Made by a program: the position numbers and the translations under genes. From DATKAS01 sp963773315 (GTDB lineage Bacteria > Actinomycetota > Acidimicrobiia > Acidimicrobiales > DATKAS01): a stretch of 64,000 nt of DNA. Every line of letters starts with the position of its first letter. Within the stretch, counting starts at the first letter, position 1. The notes beneath the pieces were generated by a model. It saw only the letters and a list, made by a program, of their open reading frames with translations. It searched no databases and was not told the DNA's origin. The stretch spans positions 806,001 through 870,000 of the forward strand of contig CAVZAF010000002.1 in assembly GCA_963773315.1 (NCBI GenBank), written 5' to 3'. Below, piece after piece: positions 49,210 to 57,689 of this stretch.

Positions 49210-50464
49210 CCGACCAGCTGGGCCGCTCGTTGAGGGCGGCCGCGTCGAAGCCCGCCATCCGCTTGTACGACGACGAGATCTCGACCATCTCCTCTTCGGT
49301 CACGACGTCGTGGATGTCATCGAACCCATCGGGTGCGCGCTGCTCGGCGAGCTCCATCATCCGCTCAGGGCCGACGTTGCGGTTCGCGAGCACGATCTGG
49401 GACGTCAGCGGGCGCCTGATCTCCTCGTAGCGCTCGAGGCCCTCGTCGACGTCGGCGGCGGTCGCGAGATGATGGGCGAGCACGCGGGCGTCGACGATTG
49501 CCTGCGACGCGCCGTTCGACCCGACGGGGTACATCGGGTGCGCCGCGTCGCCGAGCAGGGTGATGTGCTCGAACGTCCAGCGCGGCAGGGGATCACGGTC
49601 GACCATCGGGTACTGGAAGACCTCGCGTGCGCCGCGGATGAGCGCGGGCACGTCGAGCCAGTCGAACTGGTAGTCGGCGAACGCGTGTGCCGCTTCCTCG
49701 GGATCGGCGCGGAACTCCCAGTCCTGCTTCGGCATGGGCTGCCCTGGCGCGGTCTTCAGCTCGGCGACCCAGTTCACGAGCGACCGCCCCTCGTCGGCCA
49801 GCTTCCGGGAGATCGGGTAGATCACCATGCGGCGTTCCATGTGCCCCACGAGCATCATCGTGCGACCGTCGAAGAGCGGCTCGCGCTCGGTGACGGCGCG
49901 CCACATGGTGATGCCGTTCCAGAGTGGTGGCCCTTCGTCGGGTTGCAGCTGGGCCCGCACGACCGAGTGGATCCCGTCGCAAGCGACGACGACCTCGCCT
50001 TCGGCGCGTCCGAGCGCCGAGCCGGTGCTCCGCTGCTCCAGGTCGACCCACGCGCGCGACTCGGTGCCGCCGACGCGCACTGCGGCGTGGCCGGTGTGAT
50101 AGCGCTCGGCGCCGAGTCGATCGCGTACCGCGCGGTGCAAGATGCCGAGCAGCTCGCCTCGATGGATCGAGTACTGCGGCCAGCGGTAGCCCGCCGCGAT
50201 GCCCCGGTCCTCGCTGAACACGCGTTGGCCGTGACGGTTGAAGAACACGAGCGCCGCGGTAGGGATCGCACTCGCCGCAAGATCGTCACCGAGCCCGAGC
50301 TCGATCAGCTCGCGCGCTGCGTGCGGGAGGATGTTGACTCCGACGCCTAGCTCGCGTACCTCGCTCACAGCCTCGTACACGTCGACGTCGGTGATGCCCG
50401 CGTCGTGAAGGCTCAGCGCGAGCGCGCACCCCCCGATGCCCCCGCCGACGACCACGACCTTCAT
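49202..50464 (-). CDS. FAD-dependent aromatic monooxygenase (salicylate hydroxylase-like)
   Basis: 420 residues. MKVVVVGGGIGGCALALSLH is the FAD GxGxxG fold, EVVVACDGIHSVVRAQL the DG motif near 160, and LLGDAAHPMYPVGSNGASQA the GD motif near 300. Hydroxylates an aromatic or related substrate with NAD(P)H and O2. Last gene of a three-gene overlapping operon with a ferric-reductase-like membrane protein and a small exported protein, an unusual combination. It overlaps the convergent VOC gene by eight bases. Confidence 0.88.
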   Translation of the reverse strand: MKVVVVGGGIGGCALALSLHDAGITDVDVYEAVSEVRELGVGVNILPHAARELIELGLGDDLAASAIPTAALVFFNRHGQRVFSEDRGIAAGYRWPQYSIHRGELLGILHRAVRDRLGAERYHTGHAAVRVGGTESRAWVDLEQRSTGSALGRAEGEVVVACDGIHSVVRAQLQPDEGPPLWNGITMWRAVTEREPLFDGRTMMLVGHMERRMVIYPISRKLADEGRSLVNWVAELKTAPGQPMPKQDWEFRADPEEAAHAFADYQFDWLDVPALIRGAREVFQYPMVDRDPLPRWTFEHITLLGDAAHPMYPVGSNGASQAIVDARVLAHHLATAADVDEGLERYEEIRRPLTSQIVLANRNVGPERMMELAEQRAPDGFDDIHDVVTEEEMVEISSSYKRMAGFDAAALNERPSWSVS

Positions 50465-51030
50465 CGGCGAGAGGCTGCCACAAGCTCCCGAGCTGGGGTC
50501 GCCGACGAGGCAACCGCTTGGCGCACACGGATCGCGATCATCGCCAGCACCACGAGCGTGACGCCGAGGACGCCACTCAGCACGAGCATGCTGCGGGCGT
50601 CGGTGCCTGCAGTCACGAAGTGCAAGGTCGCCAGGGCGAACAGCGGCATCGAGAGCACGTGGACCCGGCGCCAGACGCGGTGGGGGAGCCGGCGTTTGGC
50701 GAGCGAGGTCGCCTCGACTGCGATCAGGAGGTACAGCGCGAGCACGCCGAGCGTGACTGCCACGGGCTTCCAAGACGACGCGAACGGCACGAGGAAGGCG
50801 GCCGGGCCGAAATGCACGTACGAGTCGAGGAAGATCGAGGTCAGGTGGAGCCCGGTGAAGATCGTGGCGACGCCTCCGAGGAACCGATGGAGGTCGAGCG
50901 TCCACGCGGGGCGGACTCGTGGCGGCCGGACCTTCGTCGACAGCATGAGCCCCCACAGCACCGAGGCCGTGAGCATTGCCCACGCGACGATCCCGCTGGC
51001 CCACGCGACGTACCACCAGAGGTGCGACAT
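50461..51030 (-). CDS. Ferric-reductase-like transmembrane protein
   Basis: 189 residues, five or six helices. LDLHRFLGGVATIFTGLHLTSIF and WRRVHVLSMPLFALATLHFV carry pairs of histidines spaced as heme ligands in the ferric reductase/NOX membrane domain. No FAD/NAD domain is fused; the neighbouring FAD enzyme could supply electrons, but that enzyme is of a different type. ATGA overlaps on both sides indicate translational coupling. Confidence 0.8.
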   Translation of the reverse strand: MSHLWWYVAWASGIVAWAMLTASVLWGLMLSTKVRPPRVRPAWTLDLHRFLGGVATIFTGLHLTSIFLDSYVHFGPAAFLVPFASSWKPVAVTLGVLALYLLIAVEATSLAKRRLPHRVWRRVHVLSMPLFALATLHFVTAGTDARSMLVLSGVLGVTLVVLAMIAIRVRQAVASSATPARELVAASRR

Positions 51031-51299
51031 CAGCTGCCCTGCGTCTGCGTGTGGGCCGCGACGGTCGTCGTGGTCGACGTCGCGGTGACCGGGGTCGCGG
51101 CCCACGTCGAGTTGGTCGCGGAGCCCGATGTCTCGTCCGCGACCGTCGTCTCGTCTCCGCTCTTCGGTTGCGCTGCAGCATGGGCCATGCCCGCGCCCAT
51201 CGCGACGAACGCGGCAGCGCTCGCGGCCGCCGTGATCCGCCGGGCCCGCTTGGCCGGGTGAGGTCGCCGCTTCCGGGTTGTCCGAGGTTTCTCTTCCAT
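51030..51299 (-). CDS. Small exported or membrane-anchored hypothetical protein
   Basis: 89 residues from an ATG at 51299. A very basic start (EEKPRTTRKRRPHPAKRARR), one hydrophobic stretch ITAAASAAAFVAMGAGMAHA ending in a plausible signal-peptidase site, then a Thr/Ser-rich tail (TSTTTTVAAHTQTQ). No known domain. Its stop overlaps the start of the ferric-reductase-like gene, so it is the first gene of that operon. Confidence 0.65.
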   Translation of the reverse strand: MEEKPRTTRKRRPHPAKRARRITAAASAAAFVAMGAGMAHAAAQPKSGDETTVADETSGSATNSTWAATPVTATSTTTTVAAHTQTQGS

Positions 51300-51366
51300 G
51301 CCGCACACAATGGGCGCCTACTGCAAGGACGGCCCCAACTTCATGTGAGAGCAGTGCAAGAACGCT

Positions 51367-51900
51367 TTACAGCCGCAGCCCCCCGGCCTCGAGGCGAGCC
51401 AGCACCTCGGCCACCGTCTCTTCGACAGAGTGCCCGGTGGTGTCGACGACATGGTGCTCGTGGGCGCCGAGCCGTTCGAACTCGCGGTACATCTTCTCGA
51501 TCGGCTCAGGATCGACGAGCGCGGGCGCTTCGCGGGCGACCGCCCTCGTCATCGCCGTGTCGGCCGACGGGCGGATCACGACGTAGTGCACCGGCACGTC
51601 CCCGGCGACGGGCACGAACGTGTCGAGGAACCACGGGCCGATGATGCCCTCCAGCACGACCGCGTACCCGCCCTGCGCGAACTCGCGCGCCGAGGCCGCC
51701 ATCGACCGTGTCACGACCGCGTTCTGATGGTGCGACGGCGGCTTCCAGGGCTCGATCCATCCTCGTACGACTCGGTCGAAGTACCAGTCGCCTTGCAGCA
51801 GGACCGCGAGGTCGAAGTGCTCGACGAGCGCGCGGGCCATCGTCGACTTCCCGGCGCCGGGCGGTCCGGTCACGATGAGGATCTCGCCCTCGAGGCTCAG
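51367..51900 (-). CDS. P-loop ATP-binding protein, AAA_33/kinase type
   Basis: 177 residues. GEILIVTGPPGAGKSTMARALVEHF contains Walker A near residue 10; LLQGDWYFDRVVRGWIEPWK and VVLEGIIGPWFLDTFV follow as in small kinases and chloramphenicol phosphotransferase-like proteins. No ATG, GTG or TTG exists at the right place; a CTG at 51900 overlaps the methyltransferase stop as CTGA, mirroring the ATGA/GTGA overlaps seen elsewhere, and is taken as start. Confidence 0.75.
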   Translation of the reverse strand: MSLEGEILIVTGPPGAGKSTMARALVEHFDLAVLLQGDWYFDRVVRGWIEPWKPPSHHQNAVVTRSMAASAREFAQGGYAVVLEGIIGPWFLDTFVPVAGDVPVHYVVIRPSADTAMTRAVAREAPALVDPEPIEKMYREFERLGAHEHHVVDTTGHSVEETVAEVLARLEAGGLRL

Positions 51901-52682
51901 TGCGTCGCCTTCTTTGCACTCTTCCTGGCGAGGAGCCAGAACCGCGTCGCGCGGATGACCAGCGGCGTGCTCCGTTCGTGGAGCTCGAGGAGCCGGGGCA
52001 GGTAACCGTCGATGGTGAAGCCCGGCACGATCCACGGGATCACACTCAGGTACCAGGCGAAGGCCCCGATGTCACCGAAGGTCATCGACTCGACGGCGCT
52101 GTCGCCGTCGACGATCTCGAACTCGGCTTCACGCAGCTGCTCGACGGCAAACGCGCGGTCGAACGACTCGTGCGGGCGCGGCAAGCCCAGCAGTGCAACA
52201 GCGTCCGCGCCTCCCGAGCCTGCTTGTTGCGTCAGGAACGAGCCGTCGCGGCGCAGCACTCGCCGCACCTCGGTGGGGTTGTACGCCTCGTGGCGGCTGT
52301 GCACGAGGTCGAAGCTCTCGTCGCGGAACGCGAGCCGTCCTCGAGGGTCGCGCTGTCGCTGATCGAGGTTGTCGGTGGCCCCCTCGTCGTGCACGACAGG
52401 GACGTGGATGGCGCTGAGGCGCTGTGCGGCTACCCGCACGTTCGGAGCCCATCCCTCGGTCGCGACGGTGCGCGCAGGCAGGCGGCGCGCACCCGAGAGG
52501 AACTCGCCGCCTCCCGTGCCCAGGTCCAACACGCTCGTGCTCCTCGACACCCACTCGTCGACGATCGCTGGGTAGTCCCACGGCAACCCGCTCGATGTCA
52601 TCCGGCCGTCGAGCCAACCGAAGTCCCAGCCCGACATGTCGCGCGCGTCAGCCTCGGCGAGCAGCGTCGCGGCACGGTCCAC
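51897..52682 (-). CDS. Class I SAM-dependent methyltransferase
   Basis: 261 residues from a GTG at 52682; a TACCTT box six bases upstream. TSVLDLGTGGGEFLSGARRL is motif I near residue 50, TVATEGWAPNVRVAAQRL motif II, LAFRDESFDLVHSRHEAY the acidic segment and VRRVLRRDGSFLTQQ the post-I region. Resembles methyltransferases related to rRNA guanine N1-methyltransferase RlmA in overall layout. The P-loop gene is translated from its end. Confidence 0.83.
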   Translation of the reverse strand: MDRAATLLAEADARDMSGWDFGWLDGRMTSSGLPWDYPAIVDEWVSRSTSVLDLGTGGGEFLSGARRLPARTVATEGWAPNVRVAAQRLSAIHVPVVHDEGATDNLDQRQRDPRGRLAFRDESFDLVHSRHEAYNPTEVRRVLRRDGSFLTQQAGSGGADAVALLGLPRPHESFDRAFAVEQLREAEFEIVDGDSAVESMTFGDIGAFAWYLSVIPWIVPGFTIDGYLPRLLELHERSTPLVIRATRFWLLARKSAKKATH

Positions 52683-52730
52683 GGCGGCAAGGTACGCGTG
52701 CGCCCGACTGCGCGCGGCATAGTTCCTGCA

Positions 52731-54656
52731 GTGGACACGCCGCTGTGGACGCCGAGCGCAGAGCGGATCGAGGCCTCGGCCATGCGTCGCTTCCGCCGGC
52801 GGGCCGGCTTCGACGACTTCGAGTCACTGCACTCCTGGAGCGTGCACGATCCGGGCGCGTTCTGGCGCGACGTGTGGGACGCGGGCGGGGTCGTGAGCCC
52901 GCCCGGCGCGACGGCGTTCGATCCCGGCGACGGCCGCATCGTCGGTGCCCGCTTCTTCCCCGACGCCGCGCTGAACCTGGCCGAGAACCTTCTCGTCGGC
53001 CCCGGTGACGACTCCTTGCCCGCGATCGTGTTCGAGCGCGAAGACGGCCAGCGCCGCACGCTCACCTGGGGACAGCTCCGCGTGTCGGTGTCCGCCGTCG
53101 TCGCAGGCCTGCGCGGCGCCGGCGTCCATCCGGGTGATCGCGTCGCGGCGTGGATGCCCAACGTTCCCGAGACCGTGATCGCGTTCCTCGCGACCAACGC
53201 GATCGGCGCGATCTTCTCATCGACGTCCGCGGACTTCGGCACCGCGGGCGTGATCGATCGCTTCGGCCAGATCGACCCCGTCGTGCTCTTCGCCGCGGAT
53301 GGCTACATGTACGGAGGCAAACGCTTCGACTGCCTCGACCGGCTCACCGAGATCAGCGCCGCGCTCCCGACGGTGCGGCGCGTCGTGGTGGCGGGGAACC
53401 TCCGTGACGACCCAGATCTGCGCTCTTCGCCGGGTGCGATCTCATTCGCAGAATTCGCGTCGAGCGGCGGGATCGTCCTCGAGTACATGCGCACGTCGTT
53501 CGACCACCCGGCCGCGATCCTCTATTCGTCCGGAACGACCGGGCCGCCGAAGTGCATCGTCCATCGCGCCGGAGGGCTGCTGCTGAAGCACCTCAGTGAG
53601 CAGCAGCTGCACTGCGACGTGCAGGAAGGCGATCGGGTCTTCTACTTCACGACCTGCGGTTGGATGATGTGGAACTGGCTCGTCTCGGTGCTCGCCTCGA
53701 AGGCCACGATCGTGCTGTACGACGGCAACCCCATGCACCCGTCGCCCGCCGCGCTCTTCGACCTCGCCGACCGTCATGACCTGACGCTCCTCGGCGTGTC
53801 CGCGAAGTACATCGACGGCGTTGCGAAGGCGGGCCTGCGTCCTCGTGACACGCACCGTCTCACCTCGCTTCGCACGATCTGCTCGACCGGCTCGCCGCTC
53901 GCGGCCGAGGGGTTCGAGTACGTGTACGACGCGGTGAAGTCCGATGTGCATCTCGCCTCGATCTCAGGTGGCACCGACCTCTGCGGGTGCTTCGTCGCCG
54001 GTGACCCGACGCGTCCGGTGTGGGCGGGCGAGATCCAGGGGCCCGTCCTCGGGATGGCCGTTGACGTCTGGACCGAGCAGGGCTCGAAGGCACCGGCGGG
54101 CATGAAGGGTGAGCTCGTCTGCACTCGGCCCTTCCCCACGACCCCGATCGGGTTCTGGGGCGACACCGACGGCGGCGCGTACCAGCGCGCCTACTTCGAA
54201 CGGTTCCCTGAGGTCTGGGCGCACGGCGACTACGCGGCGTGGACCGAGCACGGCGGCATGGTCATCTACGGACGCAGCGATGCCACGCTCAACGCGGCGG
54301 GTGTGCGCATCGGCACCGCCGAGATCTATCGGCAGGTCGAGCAGCTCCCGCAGGTCGCCGAGTCGGTCGCGGTCGCCCAGGAGTGGGACGGGGACACCCG
54401 CATCGTCCTCTTCGTGCGCCTGGCCGAAGGTGCGGTGCTCGACGATGCGCTCAGAGACACGATCAGGCGCACGCTGCGCGAGCGATGCTCGCCTCGCCAC
54501 GTGCCCGCGGTGATCGAGGCCGTGACCGACATCCCGCGCACGCGCAGCGGGAAGATCACCGAGCTCGCCGTCGCGGACGTCGTCAACGGTCGCCCGGTGC
54601 GCAACACCGAGGCGCTGGCGAACCCCGAGGCGCTCGCTCAATTCCGCCTTTCTTAA
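52731..54656 (+). CDS. Acetoacetyl-CoA synthetase
   Basis: 641 residues from a GTG at 52731. DDFESLHSWSVHDPGAFWRD near residue 30 is the ACAS N-terminal domain; AILYSSGTTGPPKCIVHRAG (AMP-binding P-loop) near 260, TTCGWMMWNWLVSVLASKAT, ISGGTDLCGCFVAGDPTRPV and YGRSDATLNAAGVRIGTAEI follow. The catalytic lysine is in RTRSGKITELA near 605. Activates acetoacetate (or a related acid) with ATP and CoA, feeding polymer or central metabolism. Divergent from the methyltransferase. Confidence 0.93.
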   Translation: MDTPLWTPSAERIEASAMRRFRRRAGFDDFESLHSWSVHDPGAFWRDVWDAGGVVSPPGATAFDPGDGRIVGARFFPDAALNLAENLLVGPGDDSLPAIVFEREDGQRRTLTWGQLRVSVSAVVAGLRGAGVHPGDRVAAWMPNVPETVIAFLATNAIGAIFSSTSADFGTAGVIDRFGQIDPVVLFAADGYMYGGKRFDCLDRLTEISAALPTVRRVVVAGNLRDDPDLRSSPGAISFAEFASSGGIVLEYMRTSFDHPAAILYSSGTTGPPKCIVHRAGGLLLKHLSEQQLHCDVQEGDRVFYFTTCGWMMWNWLVSVLASKATIVLYDGNPMHPSPAALFDLADRHDLTLLGVSAKYIDGVAKAGLRPRDTHRLTSLRTICSTGSPLAAEGFEYVYDAVKSDVHLASISGGTDLCGCFVAGDPTRPVWAGEIQGPVLGMAVDVWTEQGSKAPAGMKGELVCTRPFPTTPIGFWGDTDGGAYQRAYFERFPEVWAHGDYAAWTEHGGMVIYGRSDATLNAAGVRIGTAEIYRQVEQLPQVAESVAVAQEWDGDTRIVLFVRLAEGAVLDDALRDTIRRTLRERCSPRHVPAVIEAVTDIPRTRSGKITELAVADVVNGRPVRNTEALANPEALAQFRLS

Positions 54657-55225
54657 GGGCGCAAAGGCCTGAGCACTGCGGCCATCTTCACGAGCTCGTC
54701 GAACATCGCGCTCGCGCTCGCATCCAAGGCGTCTGTCGACGTGAAGGCTCCCTGCTCGTCGATCTGCTGCGCGATCCATGGGATGTACACCGAGTCGAAC
54801 AGCGGGACCATGCGCACCGCGATGCACACGGGCTTGATCGCTTGCACGGCACGAGTGCCGCCCGCGACCCCGCCGTAGCCGACGTACCCCACCGGTTTGT
54901 AGGCCCACTCGCGGTTCAGGAAGTCGACGGCATTCTTGATGGGTGCTGTGAAGCTGTGGTTGTACTCCGCCATCACGAACACGAACGCATCGGCCGCATC
55001 GACACGAGCGCTCCACTCCTTCGTGTGGTCGTGCACGTACTCGGCAAACCGTGGGTGCTTCGGTTCGTCGAGGAAGGGCAGATCGAGGTCGACGAGGTCG
55101 ACGAGGTCGACCTCGAAGCCGCCGTGTGCCTCGGCGCGGCCGACGACCCAGGCACCGACCTTGTGGCCCACGCGACTGGGCCGCGTGCTCGAGACGATGA
55201 CCATCAGCCGAGGTCGATCCGTCAT
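54653..55225 (-). CDS. NAD(P)H-dependent FMN reductase
   Basis: 190 residues from an ATG at 55225, with GGGAGGAAG about twelve bases upstream. LMVIVSSTRPSRVGHKVGAW is the FMN phosphate-binding segment, LPFLDEPKHPRFAEYVHDHT and VMAEYNHSFTAPIKNAVDFL are characteristic of the flavodoxin-like family. Reduces FMN, quinones or azo compounds. It is controlled with the MarR gene through the shared palindrome at 55263, a common arrangement for redox-responsive MarR proteins. Confidence 0.88.
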   Translation of the reverse strand: MTDRPRLMVIVSSTRPSRVGHKVGAWVVGRAEAHGGFEVDLVDLVDLDLPFLDEPKHPRFAEYVHDHTKEWSARVDAADAFVFVMAEYNHSFTAPIKNAVDFLNREWAYKPVGYVGYGGVAGGTRAVQAIKPVCIAVRMVPLFDSVYIPWIAQQIDEQGAFTSTDALDASASAMFDELVKMAAVLRPLRP

Positions 55226-55262
55226 GGCATCACCACTTCCTCCCGTTCCTCGATCGCGAGAT

Positions 55263-55276
55263 GTTGACATGTCAAC
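55263..55276 (+). promoter_or_regulatory. Perfect 14-base palindrome in a divergent promoter
   Basis: GTTGACATGTCAAC lies between the FMN reductase and MarR genes. It contains TTGACA on both strands. On the plus strand TACACT follows at 55285-55290 (15-base spacer), six bases before the MarR GTG. A bound MarR dimer would cover both -35 regions. Confidence 0.7.
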
Positions 55277-55296
55277 CAAGAGCGTACACTCGCGAC

Positions 55297-55767
55297 GTGG
55301 CTGATGTGCAGTGGTTGAACGAGTCGGAGGCCCGGGCATGGCGGGGGTTCCAGCGGATGCGGACGCTGCTCCTCGCGCAGCTCGCCCGCGATCTCGCGCA
55401 CGACTCCGATCTCTCCGAGCCCGACTACACGGTGCTCTCGAACCTGTCTGAGGCCGACGACCACCGGTGGCGTCTCAACGAGCTCGCCGCAAGGATGCTC
55501 TGGTCGAAGAGCCGGCTCTCGCATCACATCGCTCGGATGCAAGAGCGCGGCCTCGTCACGAGAGAGGAGTGCGCGACCGATGGTCGCGGCGCGTTCGTGG
55601 TGCTCACGCGGCAAGGCATGCGCGCGATCGAGAGGGCGGCGCCTTCACATGTCGCGTCGGTGCGACGCAACCTCATCGACTTGCTGACCCCCGAGGAGAT
55701 CGACGCCCTCGCCGCGATCAGCCAGAAGGTCGTCGCGCACCTCAGCCTCCAGACAGCGCCTGCATGA
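55297..55767 (+). CDS. MarR family transcriptional regulator
   Basis: 156 residues from a GTG at 55297. WRLNELAARMLWSKSRLSHH then IARMQERGLVTREECATDGR holds the winged helix; the end (LTPEEIDALAAISQKVVAHL) forms the dimer helix. The RGAFVVLTRQG wing is well conserved. The promoter overlaps the palindrome at 55263. Its 3' end overlaps the MoaD-like gene on the other strand by 26 bases. Confidence 0.88.
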   Translation: MADVQWLNESEARAWRGFQRMRTLLLAQLARDLAHDSDLSEPDYTVLSNLSEADDHRWRLNELAARMLWSKSRLSHHIARMQERGLVTREECATDGRGAFVVLTRQGMRAIERAAPSHVASVRRNLIDLLTPEEIDALAAISQKVVAHLSLQTAPA

Positions 55768-56002
55768 TCGTGATCTCGTCCGTGGGCGCGATCGCGGTCG
55801 AGAGGTCGCGCACCGCGTCGGCGTTCACCCACACCTTCATGTGCGTGCGCAACCGCCCTTGCTCGTCGACGATGCGGAAGCGCATCCCGGGGTAAGAACG
55901 GTCGAGGTCGCGCAGCAGCTCGTCCACGGTCGTGCCCTCACCGTCGACCCATGCACGCTGGTCGGTGTACGAGCGCAGCGGCGATGGGATCCGCACCCTC
56001 AT
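55742..56002 (-). CDS. MoaD/ThiS-like beta-grasp protein
   Basis: 86 residues from the ATG at 56002. MRVRIPSPLRSYTDQRAWVD, TTVDELLRDLDRSYPGMRFR, LRTHMKVWVNADAVRDL and the GG terminus (ITIMQALSGG) match ubiquitin-like sulfur carriers. MoaD and ThiS need an activated C-terminal GG; here it is the actual C-terminus. Gene overlap (ATGA) with a beta-propeller gene upstream, and no moaE or thiG nearby, so the role may differ from cofactor synthesis. Confidence 0.8.
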   Translation of the reverse strand: MRVRIPSPLRSYTDQRAWVDGEGTTVDELLRDLDRSYPGMRFRIVDEQGRLRTHMKVWVNADAVRDLSTAIAPTDEITIMQALSGG

Positions 56003-57102
56003 ACGTCGGCGTGCTCGAGCGAGTAGATCTCGGGGAGGTGCTCCGCGATCGGGCTCCACGACGATCCCTCGTCGGCGCTGGCCCACACCTCGCCGCTGGT
56101 GGTGCCGAAGTAGACGCCGACGGGATCAGCAGTGTCGACGGTCATGGCCTGACGCTTCACTGTGTACCAAGCGGTGGCAGGTAAGCCCCGGTCGCACCGT
56201 GTCCACGACGCACCCGCATCGCGGGTCATGTACACGGACGGCTTGCCGTCGGGACTTGTCCGCGGCCACACGTCGGTGCCGTCCATCGGGAACACCCACG
56301 CGGTGTCGGGATCGCGAGGGTGGAGCTCGATCGGGAAGCCGATGTCGCCCACCTCGCGCGGCATGTTGTCGCCGATGCGCTCCCATCGACCCTCAGGTCG
56401 CTCCATCTTGTAGATGCCGCAGTGGTTCTGTTGGTAGAGCCGGTCTGGTCGCAGCGGATGGAGCCGCACGGTGTGCGGGTCGTGGCCGTACTCGACGTCC
56501 GGGTCGGGGAAGAAGTCGGCGACCGAGCCTGCGTTCAGTGGCTTCCAGTCGGCGCCACCGTCGACGCTCTCGAAGACGCCGCCACCTGACAATCCGACGT
56601 AGAGATGTTGCGCGTCGCGTGGGTCCACGATCACCGAGTGGAGCATCGAGCCGTCGGGAGTTTGATCCTCCGGGTAGTTCGCCCACGTCTTCCACATGTC
56701 GTGGTCGTTGAACCCGGTGACCGGTGCCCACGTGTCGCCACCGTCGTCGCTGCGGAAAAGGCACTGCGGCGACGCGCCCGCGTACCAGACGCCGGGTTCG
56801 TCGGCGTGACCCGGACTCAGCCAGACCACGGAGTGGACGCTGCGCTCGAGCGCGTCACCCTTGACGAAGGCCGGAGGGCTCGTCGCTTCGTTCCATGTCT
56901 CGCCGAGATCGGTCGACCGGAAGACCGTCGGCCCGAGGTGTCCGGTCCGAGACGCCATGAGGAGCGTCCGCCGATCCCGGGGGTCCTGGACGACGTGTTG
57001 GATGATCTGACCCAGGAAGATCGGGCCTTTGCAGGCCCAGGAACGCCGTTCGGAATCGGGCCTGAGCAGCCACGCTCCCTTGCGAGTGCCGATCAAAAGC
57101 AT
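55999..57102 (-). CDS. BNR/sialidase-like beta-propeller protein
   Basis: 367 residues from the ATG at 57102. LLIGTRKGAWLLRPDSERRS, then repeated Asp-box-like elements: RSTDLGETW, RSDDGGDTW, ESVDGGADW, TRDAGASW and ASADEGSSW, five BNR repeats. No signal peptide and no sialidase catalytic residues are recognisable, so a cytoplasmic binding or scaffold role is more likely than glycosidase activity. Overlap with the MoaD-like gene indicates linked function. Confidence 0.8.
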   Translation of the reverse strand: MLLIGTRKGAWLLRPDSERRSWACKGPIFLGQIIQHVVQDPRDRRTLLMASRTGHLGPTVFRSTDLGETWNEATSPPAFVKGDALERSVHSVVWLSPGHADEPGVWYAGASPQCLFRSDDGGDTWAPVTGFNDHDMWKTWANYPEDQTPDGSMLHSVIVDPRDAQHLYVGLSGGGVFESVDGGADWKPLNAGSVADFFPDPDVEYGHDPHTVRLHPLRPDRLYQQNHCGIYKMERPEGRWERIGDNMPREVGDIGFPIELHPRDPDTAWVFPMDGTDVWPRTSPDGKPSVYMTRDAGASWTRCDRGLPATAWYTVKRQAMTVDTADPVGVYFGTTSGEVWASADEGSSWSPIAEHLPEIYSLEHADV

Positions 57103-57180
57103 GACCCCATCGTCGCGCTGCAAGACTTGGGAGGTGCGGCCAAACCTTTGGGCAGGCCTGCAGCGTGTGGTGCCCGGTGA

Positions 57181-57688
57181 ATGATGCCCGCGCGCCCGCC
57201 GGTCGCCGCAACAACGGTCCCGGGGTTCGACGATACGTTCAGGCGTCACTATCCGTCACTCGTCCGCGCCCTGACGGCCGCGTGCGGTGACGCTGAGGTT
57301 GCCGCCGACTGCGTGCAGGACGCGTGGGTGAAGGCGCATCTCAGGTGGCGGCGGATCTCTCGCTACGACAATCCCGTCGCCTGGGTGCGGCGGGTCGCGT
57401 GATCCACAAGATGCGGGACCACTTCCGACGAGAGGCGCGGGCGTCGAGGGCGCGGCAGCTTCTCGCGGTGGAAGTGGGTTTGACCGACGAGGCCACCTCG
57501 CGGAGACGCGATCGAGCTGCTCGCGACACTGCCGCCACAACAGCGATTGGCGATGTCGCTGTACTACGTCGAAGGGCTCTCGGTCCGGAGGTCGCGAGTG
57601 GCGATGTGCTGTCCGGTCGGGGCAGTGAAGTTCCACATGAATCAGGGGAGAGCCCGGCTGCGGCCGACGCGCGGTGGGGGCGGATTGA
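57181..57688 (+). CDS. ECF-type RNA polymerase sigma factor, several frameshifts
   Basis: Region 2 (FDDTFRRHYPSLVRALTAAC, AADCVQDAWVKAHLRWRRIS) reads from 57181; KMRDHFRREARASRARQLL follows in another frame after a missing base near 57399; DAIELLATLPPQQRLAMSLY and CPVGAVKFHMNQGRARLR (region 4) follow after an extra base near 57505. An extra G in the G-run at 57675-57680 hides the stop at 57686-57688. Correcting these gives 168 residues. The DLSV-type region 4 loop reads GLSVRRSRVAMCCPVG. Confidence 0.7.
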
Positions 57689-57689
57689 T

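Noticed and set aside
55263..55276. Palindrome as a transposon end or attachment site
   Set aside because: No direct repeat, transposase or integrase is nearby, and the location between a MarR gene and its likely target explains it as an operator.
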